A stretch of DNA of 64,000 nt from Pelagisphaera sp964404745. Lineage in GTDB: Bacteria; Verrucomicrobiota; Verrucomicrobiia; Opitutales; Opitutaceae. The translations under genes were made by a program, and so were the position numbers. The notes below the pieces were generated by a model. The model saw only the letters and a program-made list of their open reading frames with translations, did no database searches and was not told where the DNA came from. Location of the stretch: the NCBI GenBank assembly GCA_964404745.1, contig CAYOLG010000021.1, forward strand, positions 1-64,000, given 5' to 3'. Of the stretch, positions 1-9,546 are shown piece after piece (position 1 is the stretch's first letter; each line of letters begins with the position of its first letter).

Positions 1-84
1 AAGACCGTTGATTCGATGCTCTTCTTTCGAAGTGAAAATCTTGTCTAACGATTTGCGACACTCTTCTAACGGAACGCTTCCCAC
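1..84 (-). CDS. Possible 5' fragment of a leftward gene, product unknown
   Basis: A frame beginning with GTG at 84 runs open to the window edge (28 codons), giving a charged peptide with no recognisable motif. An AGAAAGG stretch lies 9 nt before the GTG and a good sigma70-like promoter lies just upstream (112-140). A second frame, from GTG at 92, is also open over this short distance, so the frame is not certain. Only the upstream context supports a gene; the rest lies outside the window. Confidence 0.3.
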   Translation of the reverse strand, partial: MGSVPLEECRKSLDKIFTSKEEHRINGL

Positions 85-111
85 CGTCGCACACCTTTCT
101 TATACTCGGAT

Positions 112-140
112 ATTTTACCCCATGGGTTTCAAAATGTAAA
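112..140 (-). promoter_or_regulatory. Sigma70-like promoter pointing left
   Basis: On the minus strand TTTACA (140-135) and TAAAAT (117-112) are separated by exactly 17 bp. The predicted start of transcription would lie near 105, shortly before a ribosome-binding-like AGAAAGG (100-94) and the GTG at 84. The hexamers match the consensus closely, but no experimental support is visible. Confidence 0.45.
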
Positions 141-230
141 CATTCGACTGTTACAAACGCATAACGATTTTGTCTTTTCAAAATTATAGACGTCGCATTT
201 CCGCAAGTCATTTCCTAAGGTGTTCCTACT

Positions 231-965
231 ATGCGTCCCTTTATTCGGAAAATTCCCGCGATCTGGTTTCTGGTTTCCCTAGCTATTTCTCTGACGATCG
301 ACACTCCCGGGCAGGAAAACAAGGAATCCGTGTACAAGAGTGGACAGCGAACGCGGGATGGTATCGGAAAGTATTACCAAGGGCGCGAGATCGCTCAAGT
401 AATGGGACACCAAGGAATACAATGGCTGGAGCGCGACGACCGCGAAGACGAAGAAGCCCCCGGCAAGGCGATCAGCCTGATCGAGCTAGAGTCCGGTCAA
501 GTAGTTGCCGATATAGGGGCCGGATCGGGCTACTACAGCTTTCGAATCGCCCAACGATTTCCCGATTCGAACGTAGTAGCTGTCGACATTCAGCCTGAAA
601 TGCTGGATTTCATAAAACGCCGTTCCAGAGAGCTGAGCGTATCGAATGTTAAAATACAGCTTGGCTCTATTCAAAGCGTGAACCTGCCTCCAGAAAGCAT
701 AGATGCCGCTCTCTTCGTCGACGCCTACCATGAATTCTCCCACCCTTATGAAATGATGAGCTCGATCTATTCCGCCTTGAAGCCGGGCGGCATTGTTTAC
801 TTGCTAGAGTACCGAGCCGAAGATCCGAAAGTTCCTATCAAGCCGTTGCACAAAATGACTCAAGCCCAGGCCAAAACGGAAATGCGCTTCGTCGGATTGG
901 AATGGGTAGAAACCAGAAACGATTTACCGTGGCAGCACTTCATGATCTTCGCCAAACCGCTATAA
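231..965 (+). CDS. Class I SAM-dependent methyltransferase with N-terminal signal sequence
   Basis: A 244-residue protein with a Rossmann-type methyltransferase fold. Motif I (VADIGAGSGYYS, about residues 92-103) and the acidic end of strand 2 (VVAVDIQPEML, about 114-124) are clear, followed by the post-motif segment around LKPGG. The first ~28 residues look like a signal peptide or membrane anchor, so the enzyme appears to be exported or tethered. That is odd for a SAM-dependent enzyme, since SAM is cytosolic; a cytoplasm-facing membrane anchor would resolve it. The ATG at 231 is preceded by AAGG at suitable distance. The gene stands alone, convergent with the TonB receptor gene. The substrate is not apparent; family membership is secure, function is not. 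Confidence 0.8.
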   Translation: MRPFIRKIPAIWFLVSLAISLTIDTPGQENKESVYKSGQRTRDGIGKYYQGREIAQVMGHQGIQWLERDDREDEEAPGKAISLIELESGQVVADIGAGSGYYSFRIAQRFPDSNVVAVDIQPEMLDFIKRRSRELSVSNVKIQLGSIQSVNLPPESIDAALFVDAYHEFSHPYEMMSSIYSALKPGGIVYLLEYRAEDPKVPIKPLHKMTQAQAKTEMRFVGLEWVETRNDLPWQHFMIFAKPL

Positions 966-1283
966 TCCGACCGTACGCTCCCCATCATTTTTTTTGGGAA
1001 ACGGTATTATAGCAACCGCAAAATGGTGTGCTCGCTCACACTCAGTCTATTGTCGGCGACTTAAGCTCGCCCTTAGGTCGAGCGCCACCCCTTTTGATTC
1101 GCCTTTAAGGGTAGAACTCGACGTACCGGCGAGTTCATTTCCGCAAATTTTAGTTATGTCGACGCCATTGCCCGGCTCCGGAACCACTGGAGATGCAATC
1201 GCCCAGATAGGTTAAGGCGATGCGGGCCCTCGCCCCGATGTTCTTTGCTGGACCGAATTATCGGAGCCTGGCATCTCCGATCT
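966..1283. other. Intergenic, convergent gene ends; two hairpins
   Basis: No convincing gene. A 7-bp perfect stem (1114-1120 with 1130-1136, GAACTCG/CGAGTTC) directly follows GT and may be a REP-like unit. A second stem (1260-1266 with 1275-1281, ATCGGAG/CTCCGAT) lies just past the stop of the minus-strand TonB receptor gene and could help end transcription, although no T-tract follows it. Confidence 0.4.
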
Positions 1284-3776
1284 TTAAAGCTCGATCCGCA
1301 TTCCGGTCGTCAAGCTCCAAGGACGTGTGCGGTAATAGGTGGCATAAAGGGGGCTTCCTTCGTAAATCCGGAAGTAGGGTTCGTTGGTGATATTATCCCA
1401 CTCCACATAGAATCGAGATTTCTTTTGTAGCTTATAGCTGACTGAAAGATCCACTCGGCTTCTCGATCCCGCGTACCGATCGCTCTCCACGTTTTTGCCA
1501 ACCCTGAAGACATTGTCGTCTTCGTTCCAAAGCTTAAATTGAGCGAACAGTTTGTCCTTCTCGTAGGTGAAAGAGAGATTCATCTCGTTGTCAGGCATGC
1601 GAGGCAACGGGAGAACTTCTCCTGGCCGCTCCGGATATTGAAGCTCGGATTCCTGTTTGACGTACTTCGCATTAATGGAGAAGCCATCCTCAATTAGCGG
1701 CAGCCGAATGGGCTGACTCCAGGTCATGGATACGCCTCGAAGGAATGCGCTGGAGCTATTTTCCTGCCTTTCCAGCTCGAAACCATCGTAGATACCCCCC
1801 ACCACAGTGGTTTCGTTACCGAAAATATAATCATCTAACTGGCGGTCGAAAAGCTCTACGGAAACCAGCCCTCCATCGCGGGTGCGCATGTCGACCGAAA
1901 AATCGATATTCGTGTAGAGGGTAGGATTCAGTTCCGGGTTGCCTTCCTCTACTTCACGATCTTCTAGAGCGACGAGCCTGTAAGGAACTACGTCAGCATA
2001 GCTGGGACGATCTATCGTCTTCGTAAAGGAAGTGATGAATGTCATGTTGTCGTTCAACTTGTACCGAAGGTGCGTATTCGGGAACAAATGGTTGTACTCA
2101 TTAGATCCAAAGGTCGGGTTAGAGCCAAGGTAGACAATCTCGTCAAAATCCCCATCCGAATCCTTGTCCAATGCGTCTTTGCCAAGAAGCACTTCATTCG
2201 CTTCGAAATCGATAGAGGTGTTTTCCTGGCGCACACCAACTAGGGCTCGCCACTTGCCTTTGCTGTAGTCACCCATCGCGTACAGGGCATCGACTTGCTC
2301 TTGCACAGTGTATGTGGAAGAGTCGGAACGTTCCCTCGAGCGACGCTCATCAAAAGTGAAGCTGTCAAAATTTGCCTCTATGTAGGCATCCGAGGCCTCA
2401 CGGTCTACGGCCGAACCTAATTCATAGCGGTTACTGAAGAAGCTGATCCCGTTATCTGCCCACTCGACATCCGTTAAGGCGAATGGCCGATCTGCCGCAG
2501 AATCGTCGTAATAAGACGTTTCATTGAACGTGTCATTGTCACGTCGACGGCTTTTCGCCCCTAACCGCAAGGCTAACTTATCGTTGCCGAAAGCGTTATT
2601 CCACTTCAGATTTGCCGCTCCGATCGTGTCAATTTCGGCTCTACGTCGATCACGGTAAGTAACGTCCTCCAGCACGAAAAGATCCGCATCATCAATGCTC
2701 GTTCCATTGTCTGTAGTGACCTTAGGATACAAATAGCTGTCCAAGTCGTAGGTGGCGTCGATATCGGGATTTACGAAGTCGATATTGAAATAGTCTAGCG
2801 GCCTGTAGCTATCGTCTTGATACACAGCCCTGAAATCCGCTTCCCAATCGCCACGCGTCCAATCTGCCCCGAATGTCGTTTCCGCGACCTCATACTCGTT
2901 CTCGAACTCGAAATAGCCGCGCTCGACCTCGATACCCTCGATACTGCCCCCGTTGCGATCGATGGATACATAGTTCCCTTGATTGAAACGATACTCCAGC
3001 TGCGGGCGTTTCTCGAGATTTCGGAAAAGGCTGTGGCTCCCCTTCCAAGAAAGCCTAAGCGATTCGCTGACCTTCAGGTCCAAGACCGCGCTGATATCCC
3101 GATCCGAGTTCCACTCTTCCGTGTGGCTAAGGCTCATGTCGCGAAGGGCTAGCTTCGATTCGCCATCAACGGTCCGGCGAAACCAATCCTTGTTAATAAA
3201 CTGATCTCCACGATGCTGGGTTTCGTAGCCGACCGTGATGCGTCCCCCGATCGTCCTGGCTTCATTGAGTGGCCCCCCAACCGAAATACTGCCTTCATAG
3301 CCGATGTCATCAACATAGGAGTTGTAGTCGGTCTCCAGCATGATTTTGGTCGAGGTGCCCTTTTGCGTGTAGGAGGGACGCGTTTTCAGGCGAATTGAAC
3401 CGCCACGAGAATCCGCATCCTGATCGGGTGTGACCGCCTTGAGTATCTCTACCGACGAAACAGCCTCAGCGGATATGGTATCTAGTGATTGGCGTGAACC
3501 TTCACCGTCGATCGTTATATTGGCGAAACTAAGGTCTGGACGGCGTTGAATCGCTTCACTGACATTCGAATCCTCAACCAATTCGACTTCGTTCTTTTCG
3601 CTAACAATTGCGTCGGTTAGCGGGGCATCACCCTTGCCGCCATCGTCGGTGTCGGTTACCGCTTCAGCCCAAAGCTCGCCCCCAAGCATCACCCCTATCC
3701 CTAGGGTAGCGATGACAGACGAAAACCCTCGTTTCGTTCGATTGCTTTTGAATAAATTGACTGGATGCATGGACAT
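1284..3776 (-). CDS. TonB-dependent outer-membrane receptor
   Basis: An 830-residue protein with an N-terminal signal region, a plug domain (about residues 75-160, with an AEAVSSVEILKAVTPDQDAD-type segment typical of the Caulobacter/Xanthomonas-like TonB receptor group) and a long 22-strand barrel rich in alternating aromatic and acidic segments. It ends in leucine rather than the usual terminal aromatic residue. It should import a large substrate, perhaps an oligosaccharide, across the outer membrane using TonB/ExbBD energy. ATG at 3776 has GGAG about 8 nt upstream. It is monocistronic as far as can be seen: the 275-bp region upstream separates it from the next gene. Substrate is unknown. 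Confidence 0.88.
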   Translation of the reverse strand: MSMHPVNLFKSNRTKRGFSSVIATLGIGVMLGGELWAEAVTDTDDGGKGDAPLTDAIVSEKNEVELVEDSNVSEAIQRRPDLSFANITIDGEGSRQSLDTISAEAVSSVEILKAVTPDQDADSRGGSIRLKTRPSYTQKGTSTKIMLETDYNSYVDDIGYEGSISVGGPLNEARTIGGRITVGYETQHRGDQFINKDWFRRTVDGESKLALRDMSLSHTEEWNSDRDISAVLDLKVSESLRLSWKGSHSLFRNLEKRPQLEYRFNQGNYVSIDRNGGSIEGIEVERGYFEFENEYEVAETTFGADWTRGDWEADFRAVYQDDSYRPLDYFNIDFVNPDIDATYDLDSYLYPKVTTDNGTSIDDADLFVLEDVTYRDRRRAEIDTIGAANLKWNNAFGNDKLALRLGAKSRRRDNDTFNETSYYDDSAADRPFALTDVEWADNGISFFSNRYELGSAVDREASDAYIEANFDSFTFDERRSRERSDSSTYTVQEQVDALYAMGDYSKGKWRALVGVRQENTSIDFEANEVLLGKDALDKDSDGDFDEIVYLGSNPTFGSNEYNHLFPNTHLRYKLNDNMTFITSFTKTIDRPSYADVVPYRLVALEDREVEEGNPELNPTLYTNIDFSVDMRTRDGGLVSVELFDRQLDDYIFGNETTVVGGIYDGFELERQENSSSAFLRGVSMTWSQPIRLPLIEDGFSINAKYVKQESELQYPERPGEVLPLPRMPDNEMNLSFTYEKDKLFAQFKLWNEDDNVFRVGKNVESDRYAGSRSRVDLSVSYKLQKKSRFYVEWDNITNEPYFRIYEGSPLYATYYRTRPWSLTTGMRIEL

Positions 3777-4051
3777 TTTGCGAGCTCCGGCGGGAGGCCC
3801 CGCGACACCATTCCTCCCTCGCGCCCTTTCGATTTCCTGAATTGTCTCTAGGCAATGCTTCTGCCTAATCTGTTTATACCTTTGGACTTACACTTAACTG
3901 AAAGCTACCCAAAACCCTCTTCTGGCGCGATTTTTAAGGAGTTTTTTCCAAATTGCAACGCGGTGGATCCAAAAAAACTCTCAAATGTTATCCAATTCCC
4001 AGCCATGACCCATTAGGTATCAAACGCGGATGGGATGGAGCGATCGACGTC

Positions 4052-7000
4052 CTATCTAACATTCAACGGTTGCGTTGACTGCAGGTAAGCGAAGAAATCG
4101 ACAACTGCCTGATCGTCCAGATCTGAGAGGAGTCCTGCTGGCATCAGAGAACCGCCCAAACTCTCCATGTTTACGATCTCCGGTTTTTCGATAATCAAAC
4201 GTTGTCCTCCGACCGGCCGAATTTCCACAATTCGGTCATCTTGATCCGCCAGAAAGCCGACTATCCTCTGTCCATCACGCGTCTCTACGGAATAGTTTTC
4301 GAAACCTTCTCGAACCTCGGCATTGGGATCCGATATGGCCAGAAGCAAACTATTTAGATCGTGTCGCTGATAGCCCGTAAGATCCGGACCTACATCGCCA
4401 CCCTCGCTATGCAGGCGATGGCAGGACGCGCATCGACCCAAATAAATCTCCCTACCCGCATAGCGGTTGCCGCTGACCGAGGCTTCATCCAGAATTCCCT
4501 TGAACTTGGCCATCTCAATCTCCCGGTCGCTGGCAACGGTAGGCCCATCCTCACCCCATAAGCGGTCAACGAGACGGTCAATCTCTTCTTCGCGATGGCG
4601 AGCGAGGCCTTCAACAACATAGCTCGGCATGGAGTCTTTGGCAAGGCCGCCCGATTGAATTGCTTTCAGCCAACGAAGCGACCATTCCGCCCGGCTGGAA
4701 AGCATCGCCCTAGCAGCTACTTTGATCTTGTCACTGAATCTCGGGTAGTGATCCAAGACGGCATCGGCCACCGCCGCCTCGTCGAATTTCTGCAGGGAGG
4801 CCAAGGCCACCATTATGGTGGCTTCATCTTCGCGGGACAATTGATCGATTAGAATACCCACATACGCCCCCTCCTTTAATTCGCCTAAGGCGCTTATTAT
4901 TTGCCGCCTTTCCGATTCCTCGATCGATTCTCCACTCAGATTGCCCATCGCCATTTCGATAGCCGCCGCATCATTGCGGCGTATCCTCATCGCCAAGGAG
5001 CCTCCGCCGGCCCGAGAGATCGCGTCGACGAGTTCGTCCGGCAAGCCTTGCATCGCTCGACCTTCAAATGCGTCTTCAAACCCCGCTAGCAAAGACTTTC
5101 GGGAGGACTCGCTCGGGGCCCGATTCAACAGTTCTGCGCAGTAAGTCAGCGATCGACGGCTCCCTTCCAGGGCGAATCGCTTCATCATGAAACCCAGTAA
5201 AAGCTCCTTTGCCATTGCGTATTCAAAAAGCGATGCGTCCTCAAAAAGCTCGATCACTAGCTCAGGTTTCTCTCGGCACAGATCTTCCAGGGCCCACCAC
5301 ACCATCAAAGGCATGTATGGATCGGCAGCATCCTCATCCCGTTTGAGGAGTTCCTTAATAATGTTAGCCGATGGAATTGGAGGCAGACGCTTCGCGGTTG
5401 AAGCTAACTGCTGCCTCACTTCCACGTGAGAATCTTCCCCGGCCAATCTCGCTAGCTCAACATATGCCTCTTCAGATCCAAACCCTTCGTCTCCAATCAA
5501 ACGGACCGACCACAAGCGAACCCAGGGATTGACATGATTTAAAGCCCCGAGCAGCAACTTTTCCCTGAATGCTCCGAGCGAGTGCAGCGCCCACAGAGCC
5601 TCAAGAGCAACTTGCCCCTTCTCCTCGATCAGCAAGGCCTCTAATCTTGGAACGACGCTCCGATCCTGTCGCTCTCTCAACAATCGTCTGGCCGTTTCGC
5701 GGAACCATCTGCGTTCATTTGAGAGCGTAGAGACCAGTTCGTCACTCGTCGCATTGCCCAGATCGACCTTAACTCCAGGCCTGGTCTCAGCACTGCGAAT
5801 ACGGTAAATCCGTCCGTCCGCAGCGCTCAGAAGCCCCTCGCTGTTGAGCATGTGATTTACTTGGCGGTCGTACCAATCCGCCACATATACCCCTCCATCT
5901 GGCCCCGGAGCTAGGTAGACTGGACGAATCCAGCGATCGTTGGCAACCATCGCCTCGTCGATCGCATCCGAGTGAAAGCTCGCTCCTCTCCAGCGCTTCC
6001 TCGAGGCAAGCACCTTGCCGGCCAAGGGATTGGCCGTCAGTATGGCGCCGTTGTATCGAACCGGCAAGGCCCCCTCTTCATAAACCATGAGATTCGTCGT
6101 CACCCGCTGGGATCCGGCCTCCTCGATTCCATTAAAATATCCGAAAGCGTAATCGTTGGACAAGTCTCCATGCTTGCCGAAATTCTTGCGCCCGTAGGAG
6201 CCTTGCATGTAGTGATAGCCCAGCTTGCGTCCTTCGTTAGCCCCAGCCATTAGACGTCCTTTGGAGTCGAATTCGCAGCTCCAGATATTGCCACCCCCTT
6301 CGGCAAAGACTTCGTAGACATTCTTTACCGGATGGTAACGCCACATCAGCTGTCCGATGCTCTTGATTGGAGGCTCTTCCTTCCCAGCTACACTTATCGA
6401 TGCCGTTACCGTTGATCCCTGAGCGCCGTACAGCCAACCATCGGGACCCCAAGTCAGGCTATTCACCGTCGAGTGCGTGTCCTCCAGGCCAAATCCGCTC
6501 AATCGCGCTTCAGGCGGGCCATCTGGAACATCGTCATGGTTACGGTCGTAATAAAATAGCAGATACGGGGGCTGCAACACCCAGACGCCTTCAGCATCCC
6601 AGGCAAAGCTCGTCACCATGTTCAAGCCTTCCAGAAAAGGCTTTGAATATTCGAACACTCCATCGCCATCGCGATCCTCGTGAATGGTAATCATGTCTTT
6701 GCCCGGAACATAGCCAGGACGACCCGGGGGTTCTGGGGTATCCGTGTATTTCGTCCGCCAAAATTTGTCTTTATCCTGAACTTCGAGACCCGCGGGGAAA
6801 GGGTACTGCCGGTACTGCGCCACCCACATGCGCCCGCGCTCGTCGAAATCGATAAAGGATGGTTGAGCCACTGTTGGCTCAGCAGCCACGAGGTCGACGG
6901 CAATTCCCTCGGCTCCGATGATAGTTCGATGCGAATCGACAGGCGTTTGTCGGTCGGAAGTAGCTTCCTTGACCGGGTTGACCGACACTTTTGGGGGCTG

Positions 7001-7843
7001 CTTGGAACCGGCGGCGGCCCACAAGAAAGCATTGAGCAAAAGCCGTTGAGTCTCTGGCAGCACCATTTCATCGAGTCCACCAAGAGACATATAGAATACG
7101 CGCTTGCCGCCCTTCTCATTCACCCAGGCAACCGGATGAATAGCTTCCTCATCTGGATAGCGGGCCCTAAGCAGGACTTCTAGGTCCGGATCTAAATTCG
7201 TATACTTGTAAAGCTTGTCTCCAATGGGTACGAAGTCTCCCACTTTAAAGCCCTTCAATATCGGATGGTCCAGATTCCCCGCTTCAGGCCACATGAGCAC
7301 TCGCTTCCGCGGTTCCGTTTTCCAATCGCTGTAATGCCCTTCGTACGTGGCTCCGAGCGCATCGCGATCAAAGCTATTCCAGGCTGCATGTCCTGGCGGA
7401 GCCTGATAGCCCGCGCCCTTTGCCCGTTCTCCAAAAGCGTGACTAGCGGTGCGGATCAGAATCGTAGGTTTACCCGACTCGATCCAGTTGCGGATTCGAA
7501 GCATATCAGCCGACCTTGGGTAGCGTCGACGGGCGCTAATCACCAGGATATCGGCTTCATCCAAACTATCCAGACCATCGAATTCGTGGCATTCGACAGA
7601 GTCGCGATTATCGCTTCGAGCAAAAGCGAAGTCGCTGGTAACTCCCTTTGCCGATAGAACTGCCTCGGCAAAAGCCGGCAAAGATTCGCTGGTTCCATAT
7701 TCCCGCTCTCCAACTAGGAAAAGAACTCGCTTGCCTCGCAGGCTCGCTTCGCTCTGTCCGAAAGAAGATTGACTCGCGGGCAGGCAACTGACAGCAAGCG
7801 CAAGCCCGAGAAGCACGGAAAAGGATCTGCTTATGGGGATCAT
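4052..7843 (-). CDS. ThuA-like / propeller dehydrogenase-like / HEAT / cytochrome c fusion protein
   Basis: A 1263-residue exported protein with several modules. After a signal peptide comes a ThuA-like class I glutamine-amidotransferase-fold domain (about 35-275, starting RVLFLVGEREYG). Next is the beta-propeller domain of Verrucomicrobia/Planctomycetes 'membrane-bound dehydrogenase' proteins (about 305-690, PVC DUF7133/TIGR02604 type), then HEAT-like helical repeats (about 695-1080). At the C terminus is a heme-binding c-type domain of the TIGR02603 type, with CASCH near residue 1138 and a distal SLMPAGLL segment that may carry the methionine ligand. The architecture suggests periplasmic oxidation or binding of a sugar-like substrate with electron transfer through heme c. 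ThuA domains occur in trehalose/keto-sugar catabolism. The substrate is unknown. Such fusions are typical of PVC bacteria and rare elsewhere. Confidence 0.88.
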   Translation of the reverse strand: MIPISRSFSVLLGLALAVSCLPASQSSFGQSEASLRGKRVLFLVGEREYGTSESLPAFAEAVLSAKGVTSDFAFARSDNRDSVECHEFDGLDSLDEADILVISARRRYPRSADMLRIRNWIESGKPTILIRTASHAFGERAKGAGYQAPPGHAAWNSFDRDALGATYEGHYSDWKTEPRKRVLMWPEAGNLDHPILKGFKVGDFVPIGDKLYKYTNLDPDLEVLLRARYPDEEAIHPVAWVNEKGGKRVFYMSLGGLDEMVLPETQRLLLNAFLWAAAGSKQPPKVSVNPVKEATSDRQTPVDSHRTIIGAEGIAVDLVAAEPTVAQPSFIDFDERGRMWVAQYRQYPFPAGLEVQDKDKFWRTKYTDTPEPPGRPGYVPGKDMITIHEDRDGDGVFEYSKPFLEGLNMVTSFAWDAEGVWVLQPPYLLFYYDRNHDDVPDGPPEARLSGFGLEDTHSTVNSLTWGPDGWLYGAQGSTVTASISVAGKEEPPIKSIGQLMWRYHPVKNVYEVFAEGGGNIWSCEFDSKGRLMAGANEGRKLGYHYMQGSYGRKNFGKHGDLSNDYAFGYFNGIEEAGSQRVTTNLMVYEEGALPVRYNGAILTANPLAGKVLASRKRWRGASFHSDAIDEAMVANDRWIRPVYLAPGPDGGVYVADWYDRQVNHMLNSEGLLSAADGRIYRIRSAETRPGVKVDLGNATSDELVSTLSNERRWFRETARRLLRERQDRSVVPRLEALLIEEKGQVALEALWALHSLGAFREKLLLGALNHVNPWVRLWSVRLIGDEGFGSEEAYVELARLAGEDSHVEVRQQLASTAKRLPPIPSANIIKELLKRDEDAADPYMPLMVWWALEDLCREKPELVIELFEDASLFEYAMAKELLLGFMMKRFALEGSRRSLTYCAELLNRAPSESSRKSLLAGFEDAFEGRAMQGLPDELVDAISRAGGGSLAMRIRRNDAAAIEMAMGNLSGESIEESERRQIISALGELKEGAYVGILIDQLSREDEATIMVALASLQKFDEAAVADAVLDHYPRFSDKIKVAARAMLSSRAEWSLRWLKAIQSGGLAKDSMPSYVVEGLARHREEEIDRLVDRLWGEDGPTVASDREIEMAKFKGILDEASVSGNRYAGREIYLGRCASCHRLHSEGGDVGPDLTGYQRHDLNSLLLAISDPNAEVREGFENYSVETRDGQRIVGFLADQDDRIVEIRPVGGQRLIIEKPEIVNMESLGGSLMPAGLLSDLDDQAVVDFFAYLQSTQPLNVR

Positions 7844-7986
7844 TGATTAATAGTCTCTTTCTCCCTGGGATTAATCAAAGCCAAACTAATCGCTTCGTTG
7901 ACGAAATGCGGGCGGTTGTCTCGCGCTCAATGCCAAATTCGTTTTAAACGGAGTTTCTCGGCGCTCATTTGACGCGCGTTGCAGAT

Positions 7987-8014
7987 GTAGCGGCGTCGCT
8001 TGCGGCGACCCTAC
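7987..8014. repeat. GTAG...CTAC palindromic intergenic repeat (REP-like)
   Basis: A 28-bp imperfect palindrome that begins GTAG and ends CTAC, with GTCGC/GCGAC arms around TTGCG. A near-identical unit flanks the assembly gap at 12269-12405. It lies in the spacer between the DUF1501 gene and the ThuA fusion gene. Confidence 0.6.
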
Positions 8015-8067
8015 AGCAAAAATCCCTTCCTGCTCAGAGCGAACCTGCCGCAATTATTAGAAACTTT

Positions 8068-9513
8068 CTACGCTAGCACATCCTTAACCACATGCCCGTG
8101 CACATCGGTCAGTCGATAGTTGCGGCCTTGGAACTTGTAAGTAAAGCGCTCGTGGTCGATTCCTAACAGATGCATAACTGTCGCCTGGAAGTCGTGTACG
8201 TGGACTGGATTCTCAACGGCGTTGAATCCAAATTCATCCGTTCCTCCGTAGGCAAACCCGGGTTTGATGCCTCCCCCGGCCATCCAAATCGTAAATCCGT
8301 AAGGATGATGATCCCGCCCCCACCGAGGGTAGTTGTCGTAGTCCCCTTGCAAGAACGGCGTACGGCCGAACTCCCCGCCCCAAATGACCAGGGTTTCGTC
8401 CAATAGCCCCAAGCGCTTGAGGTCCTTGATCAAAGCGGCGCTGGGCTGATCGGTATCCATGCATTGGACTTTCAACTGGCGCGTCAAGTTGTTGTGCTGA
8501 TCCCACCCGGCATGCATCAGCTGCACGAAACGCGTCCCCCTCTCAACTAGACGACGGGCCATTAGGCAATTGTATCCAAAACTTCCTTCTCGATGAACGT
8601 CGGATCCATACATTTCCAGAGTTTCCTCGGACTCATCGGAAAAGTCGGTTAGTTCCGGAACGCTGATCTGCATCTTGTAAGCCATCTCGTATTGGGAGAT
8701 CCGCGTAGCGATCTCCGGATCGCCATAATCCTTGAGTTTCTCTTCATTGAGTTTCGCCAAATCATCCAGCATGCTCCGCCGCAAAGATCGGCTAACGCCC
8801 TGAGGATTCGACAAGTAGAGGACTGGGTCTCCACTACCACGAAACTTCACGCCTTGATACTTGGTTGGCAAAAAACCAGAGCCCCAATAGAAATCGTAAA
8901 AGATCTGCCCGCAGGAAGCCTCTTTGTCACGGGAAGTCATAGCCACGAAGGCGGGAAGATCATCCGCATCGGAACCCAGCCCGTAACTCAACCAAGCTCC
9001 CATGCTAGGCCGTCCCGGTATTTCCGCTCCCGACAGAAAATAATTGATGCCGGGAGCGTGATTAACCGAAGTCGTATGCATCGATCTGATAAAACAGAGA
9101 TCGTCGACGATCTCAGAAGTGTAAGGAAGGAAATTGCTCAAGGAACGTCCGCACTTACCATGGCGAGTGAAGGTGGTGATGTTCGGCAGAAGGAGTTTCT
9201 CCTTGGTGTTGGTCATCGAACTGAATCGCTTGCCCCCCAGAATTGAATCGGGAACGGGCTCGCGCTCCAGCTTGGCCAGCATGGGCTTGTGATCGAAAAG
9301 GTCGACATGCGATGGGGCCCCGTTTTGCAGCAGGTAGATAACCCGCTTCGCTTTCGGGGCGAAATGCGGCAAAGCCGACAATCCCGAAAAGGTTTTCGAA
9401 TGGGATTGGGGGCTCAACAGGCTGGCCAGAGCGACCCCTCCGACTCCTCTCGCTGCCGTGCCGAAAAATTCCCTACGAGTGAACTGTCTTTTAGCCTCTA
9501 CTAGCGGGTCCAT
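8068..9513 (-). CDS. DUF1501 family protein with twin-arginine signal
   Basis: A 481-residue protein of the DUF1501 family (alkaline-phosphatase-superfamily-like fold, common in PVC bacteria). A Tat-like signal (RREFFGTAARGVGGVALAS, residues ~13-31) indicates folded export. Recognisable segments include the N-terminal VIYLLQNGAPSHVDLFDHKP and the C-terminal EFGRTP and GRDHHPYG motifs, where putative metal or active-site residues lie. DUF1501 genes regularly pair with PSCyt1/PSD1 genes, and that partner is immediately upstream (33-bp spacer), so the two are very likely one operon. Their joint biochemical role is unproven; they have been linked to polysaccharide or sulfated-substrate degradation by genomic context only. 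Confidence 0.9.
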   Translation of the reverse strand: MDPLVEAKRQFTRREFFGTAARGVGGVALASLLSPQSHSKTFSGLSALPHFAPKAKRVIYLLQNGAPSHVDLFDHKPMLAKLEREPVPDSILGGKRFSSMTNTKEKLLLPNITTFTRHGKCGRSLSNFLPYTSEIVDDLCFIRSMHTTSVNHAPGINYFLSGAEIPGRPSMGAWLSYGLGSDADDLPAFVAMTSRDKEASCGQIFYDFYWGSGFLPTKYQGVKFRGSGDPVLYLSNPQGVSRSLRRSMLDDLAKLNEEKLKDYGDPEIATRISQYEMAYKMQISVPELTDFSDESEETLEMYGSDVHREGSFGYNCLMARRLVERGTRFVQLMHAGWDQHNNLTRQLKVQCMDTDQPSAALIKDLKRLGLLDETLVIWGGEFGRTPFLQGDYDNYPRWGRDHHPYGFTIWMAGGGIKPGFAYGGTDEFGFNAVENPVHVHDFQATVMHLLGIDHERFTYKFQGRNYRLTDVHGHVVKDVLA

Positions 9514-9546
9514 GGTTCTTTGTTTCTCTGAGACAATGCGAACTTT

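Noticed and set aside
994..1215. 73-codon frame after the methyltransferase gene
   Set aside because: TTG start in a T-run, contains a hairpin repeat, no motif.
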